Assembly: GCA_003567135.1 (NCBI GenBank)
Contig: PXAI01000205.1
Span: forward strand, 1-7,718
Source of the DNA: Balneolia bacterium
GTDB taxonomy: Bacteria > Bacteroidota > Rhodothermia > Balneolales > Cyclonatronaceae
Reading direction: 5' to 3'
Length of the DNA: 7,718 nucleotides
Positions within the stretch are counted from its first letter, which is position 1, and each line of letters opens with the position of its first letter. The position numbers and the translations under genes are program-made. Positions 7,093-7,718 of this stretch are shown one piece after another. The notes beneath the pieces were generated by a model. That model saw only the letters and a program-made list of their open reading frames with translations, did no database searches and was not told the origin of the DNA.

Positions 7093-7130
7093 GTGAATTC
7101 AGAATTCAAAATGGATAATTCAAAATTGGG
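7093..7130 (-). repeat. Right copy of the AT-rich inverted repeat flanking the phosphatase gene
   Basis: It begins two bases after the phosphatase stop codon and is the inverted counterpart of 4446-4482 (about 35 of 38 positions). Its first part, GAATTCAGAATT (7095-7106), recurs as a direct repeat at 7261-7272. Confidence 0.85.
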
Positions 7131-7239
7131 TTGATCGGATCTCGTTTTGAGTCATGGAAGTAGTAATTAATAGATGCCGACTTTTAACGCAATAAGAAAT
7201 CCGGCCTATGGATAAAATGGCGTTAAGAACCGCAAAGAT

Positions 7240-7272
7240 AATTCAGAATTATTGAATTGAGAATTCAGAATT
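7240..7272 (+). repeat. Two further AATTCAGAATT copies
   Basis: AATTCAGAATT occurs at 7240-7250 and 7262-7272, separated by ATTGAATTGAG. With the copy at 7096-7106 this makes three in one spacer. They belong to the same AT-rich repeat vocabulary as the elements that flank the phosphatase gene. Confidence 0.7.
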
Positions 7273-7337
7273 GACATGCGCACGCATACTTCAATTCCCA
7301 TGCAAAAATAAATATTAATTCAGCCGGCGGTTTTTGG

Positions 7338-7385
7338 GTTACCTGACGTCTATGCGACTGCTGGCGCATCCGCACAAAAGGTAAC
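7338..7385 (+). repeat. Nested inverted repeat (two stems, one inside the other)
   Basis: The outer arms are GTTACCT (7338-7344) and AGGTAAC (7379-7385), a perfect 7-bp dyad. Inside lie ATGCG (7352-7356) and CGCAT (7365-7369) with an 8-base loop. It is 45 bases beyond the cytochrome stop, reading on the minus strand, and might protect or end that transcript. No T-run follows on the minus strand, so the terminator reading is weak. Confidence 0.45.
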
Positions 7386-7430
7386 AACGTCTTTTACGGA
7401 ATAATCGGGTTCGCAAATTACCAAATCCTT

Positions 7431-7718
7431 CTACTTCGTTCGCAAATACTCCACAATAGCGCGGGCTTCATCAACCGAAATATTCTGATCCGGCATTTGC
7501 ACCATGTATTGTTTTTTTAGCTCAATTCCGATGGGATGTTTGCGCGTCATTTCATCGGGGTTGATGGTGAAGTTCATGACAAACTCAGGTGATCGATTGG
7601 CCAGAAACGTTTCATAAGGAGGGCCGATCTGGTTACGCCCTGAATGATGGCACGAAAGGCATTTCTGATTAAATATCCGGCGGCCGTCCTGCGCCAGCTC
7701 AGGATTCAGTTCACCGAG
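7431..7718 (-). CDS. c-type cytochrome, C-terminal fragment (5' end beyond window)
   Basis: The minus-strand frame enters at the right window edge and runs 95 codons to a TAG at 7433-7431. The visible part is a single class I cytochrome c domain. GRRIFNQKCLSCHHSG (12-27 of the fragment) carries the heme attachment motif C20-L-S-C23-H24, where both Cys bind the heme covalently and His is the axial ligand. MPD at 75-77 supplies the probable second axial ligand M75, followed by the usual last helix VDEARAIVEYLR (82-93). Such domains work outside the cytoplasmic membrane and need a signal peptide or anchor, which must lie in the missing upstream part. The fragment could be a small soluble cytochrome or the end of a larger protein such as an oxidase or reductase subunit; the sequence here cannot decide. 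It converges with the phosphatase gene. Confidence 0.92.
   Translation of the reverse strand, partial: LGELNPELAQDGRRIFNQKCLSCHHSGRNQIGPPYETFLANRSPEFVMNFTINPDEMTRKHPIGIELKKQYMVQMPDQNISVDEARAIVEYLRTK

Larger units (their letters stand above)
7092..7430 (+). other. Convergent intergenic spacer of 339 bases, repeat-rich, no gene seen
   Basis: This spacer separates the convergent ends of the phosphatase and cytochrome genes. No frame in it looks coding. It holds the right copy of the flanking inverted repeat (7093-7130), a pair TTAACGC (7184-7190) and GCGTTAA (7220-7226) with a 29-base loop, further AATTCAGAATT copies (7240-7272), and a nested palindrome (7338-7385). None of these has the T-run of a canonical terminator for either gene. 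Confidence 0.6.

Noticed and set aside
7092..7430. tRNA or other structured RNA gene in the long spacer
   Set aside because: No cloverleaf arms, TTCGANTC-type T-loop or other recognisable RNA family pattern was found on either strand.

Overview
The window reads as ordinary chromosomal DNA from a member of the Bacteroidota/Balneolota/Rhodothermota group. The evidence is a large DUF349-repeat protein, a large membrane-anchored SpoIIE-type phosphatase, and the absence of any recognisable Shine-Dalgarno sequence before the four visible starts. Assignment below that level is a guess (Balneolaceae-like); no rRNA or marker gene is present to settle it.

Layout: (1) 1-806, minus strand, an MscS-type mechanosensitive channel lacking only its last residues at the left edge. 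(2) 807-1023, a divergent intergenic region. (3) 1024-1806, plus strand, a classical short-chain dehydrogenase with a full catalytic tetrad. (4) 1807-2028, a spacer with one imperfect hairpin. (5) 2029-4287, plus strand, a 752-residue DUF349 protein with a very acidic linker, four regular DUF349 modules at an exact 77-residue period, and a C-terminal coiled coil. (6) 4288-4559, a repeat-rich spacer: four 8-bp units touching the stop codon, four 18-bp GC-rich units ending in a strong hairpin, and an AT-rich 37-bp element. (7) 4560-7091, plus strand, an 843-residue protein with an extracytoplasmic domain, about ten membrane segments and a C-terminal PP2C/SpoIIE phosphatase domain. (8) 7092-7430, a convergent spacer that opens with a near-identical inverted copy of the 37-bp element and holds more AT-rich repeats and a nested palindrome. 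(9) 7431-7718, minus strand, the C-terminal part of a c-type cytochrome with CxxCH, cut by the right edge.

The genes do not form an obvious pathway. Two concern sensing at the envelope (osmotic channel; membrane phosphatase of the RsbU/SpoIIE type, which in known systems controls anti-sigma antagonists), one is a redox enzyme of unknown substrate, one is an uncharacterised coiled-coil protein and one is an electron carrier. No partner-switch kinase, STAS antagonist or sigma factor is visible. I found no convincing new multi-gene system. The most distinctive items are the inverted repeats bracketing the phosphatase gene, the tandem-repeat/hairpin cluster before it, the architecture of the phosphatase itself, and the strict periodicity of the DUF349 protein.
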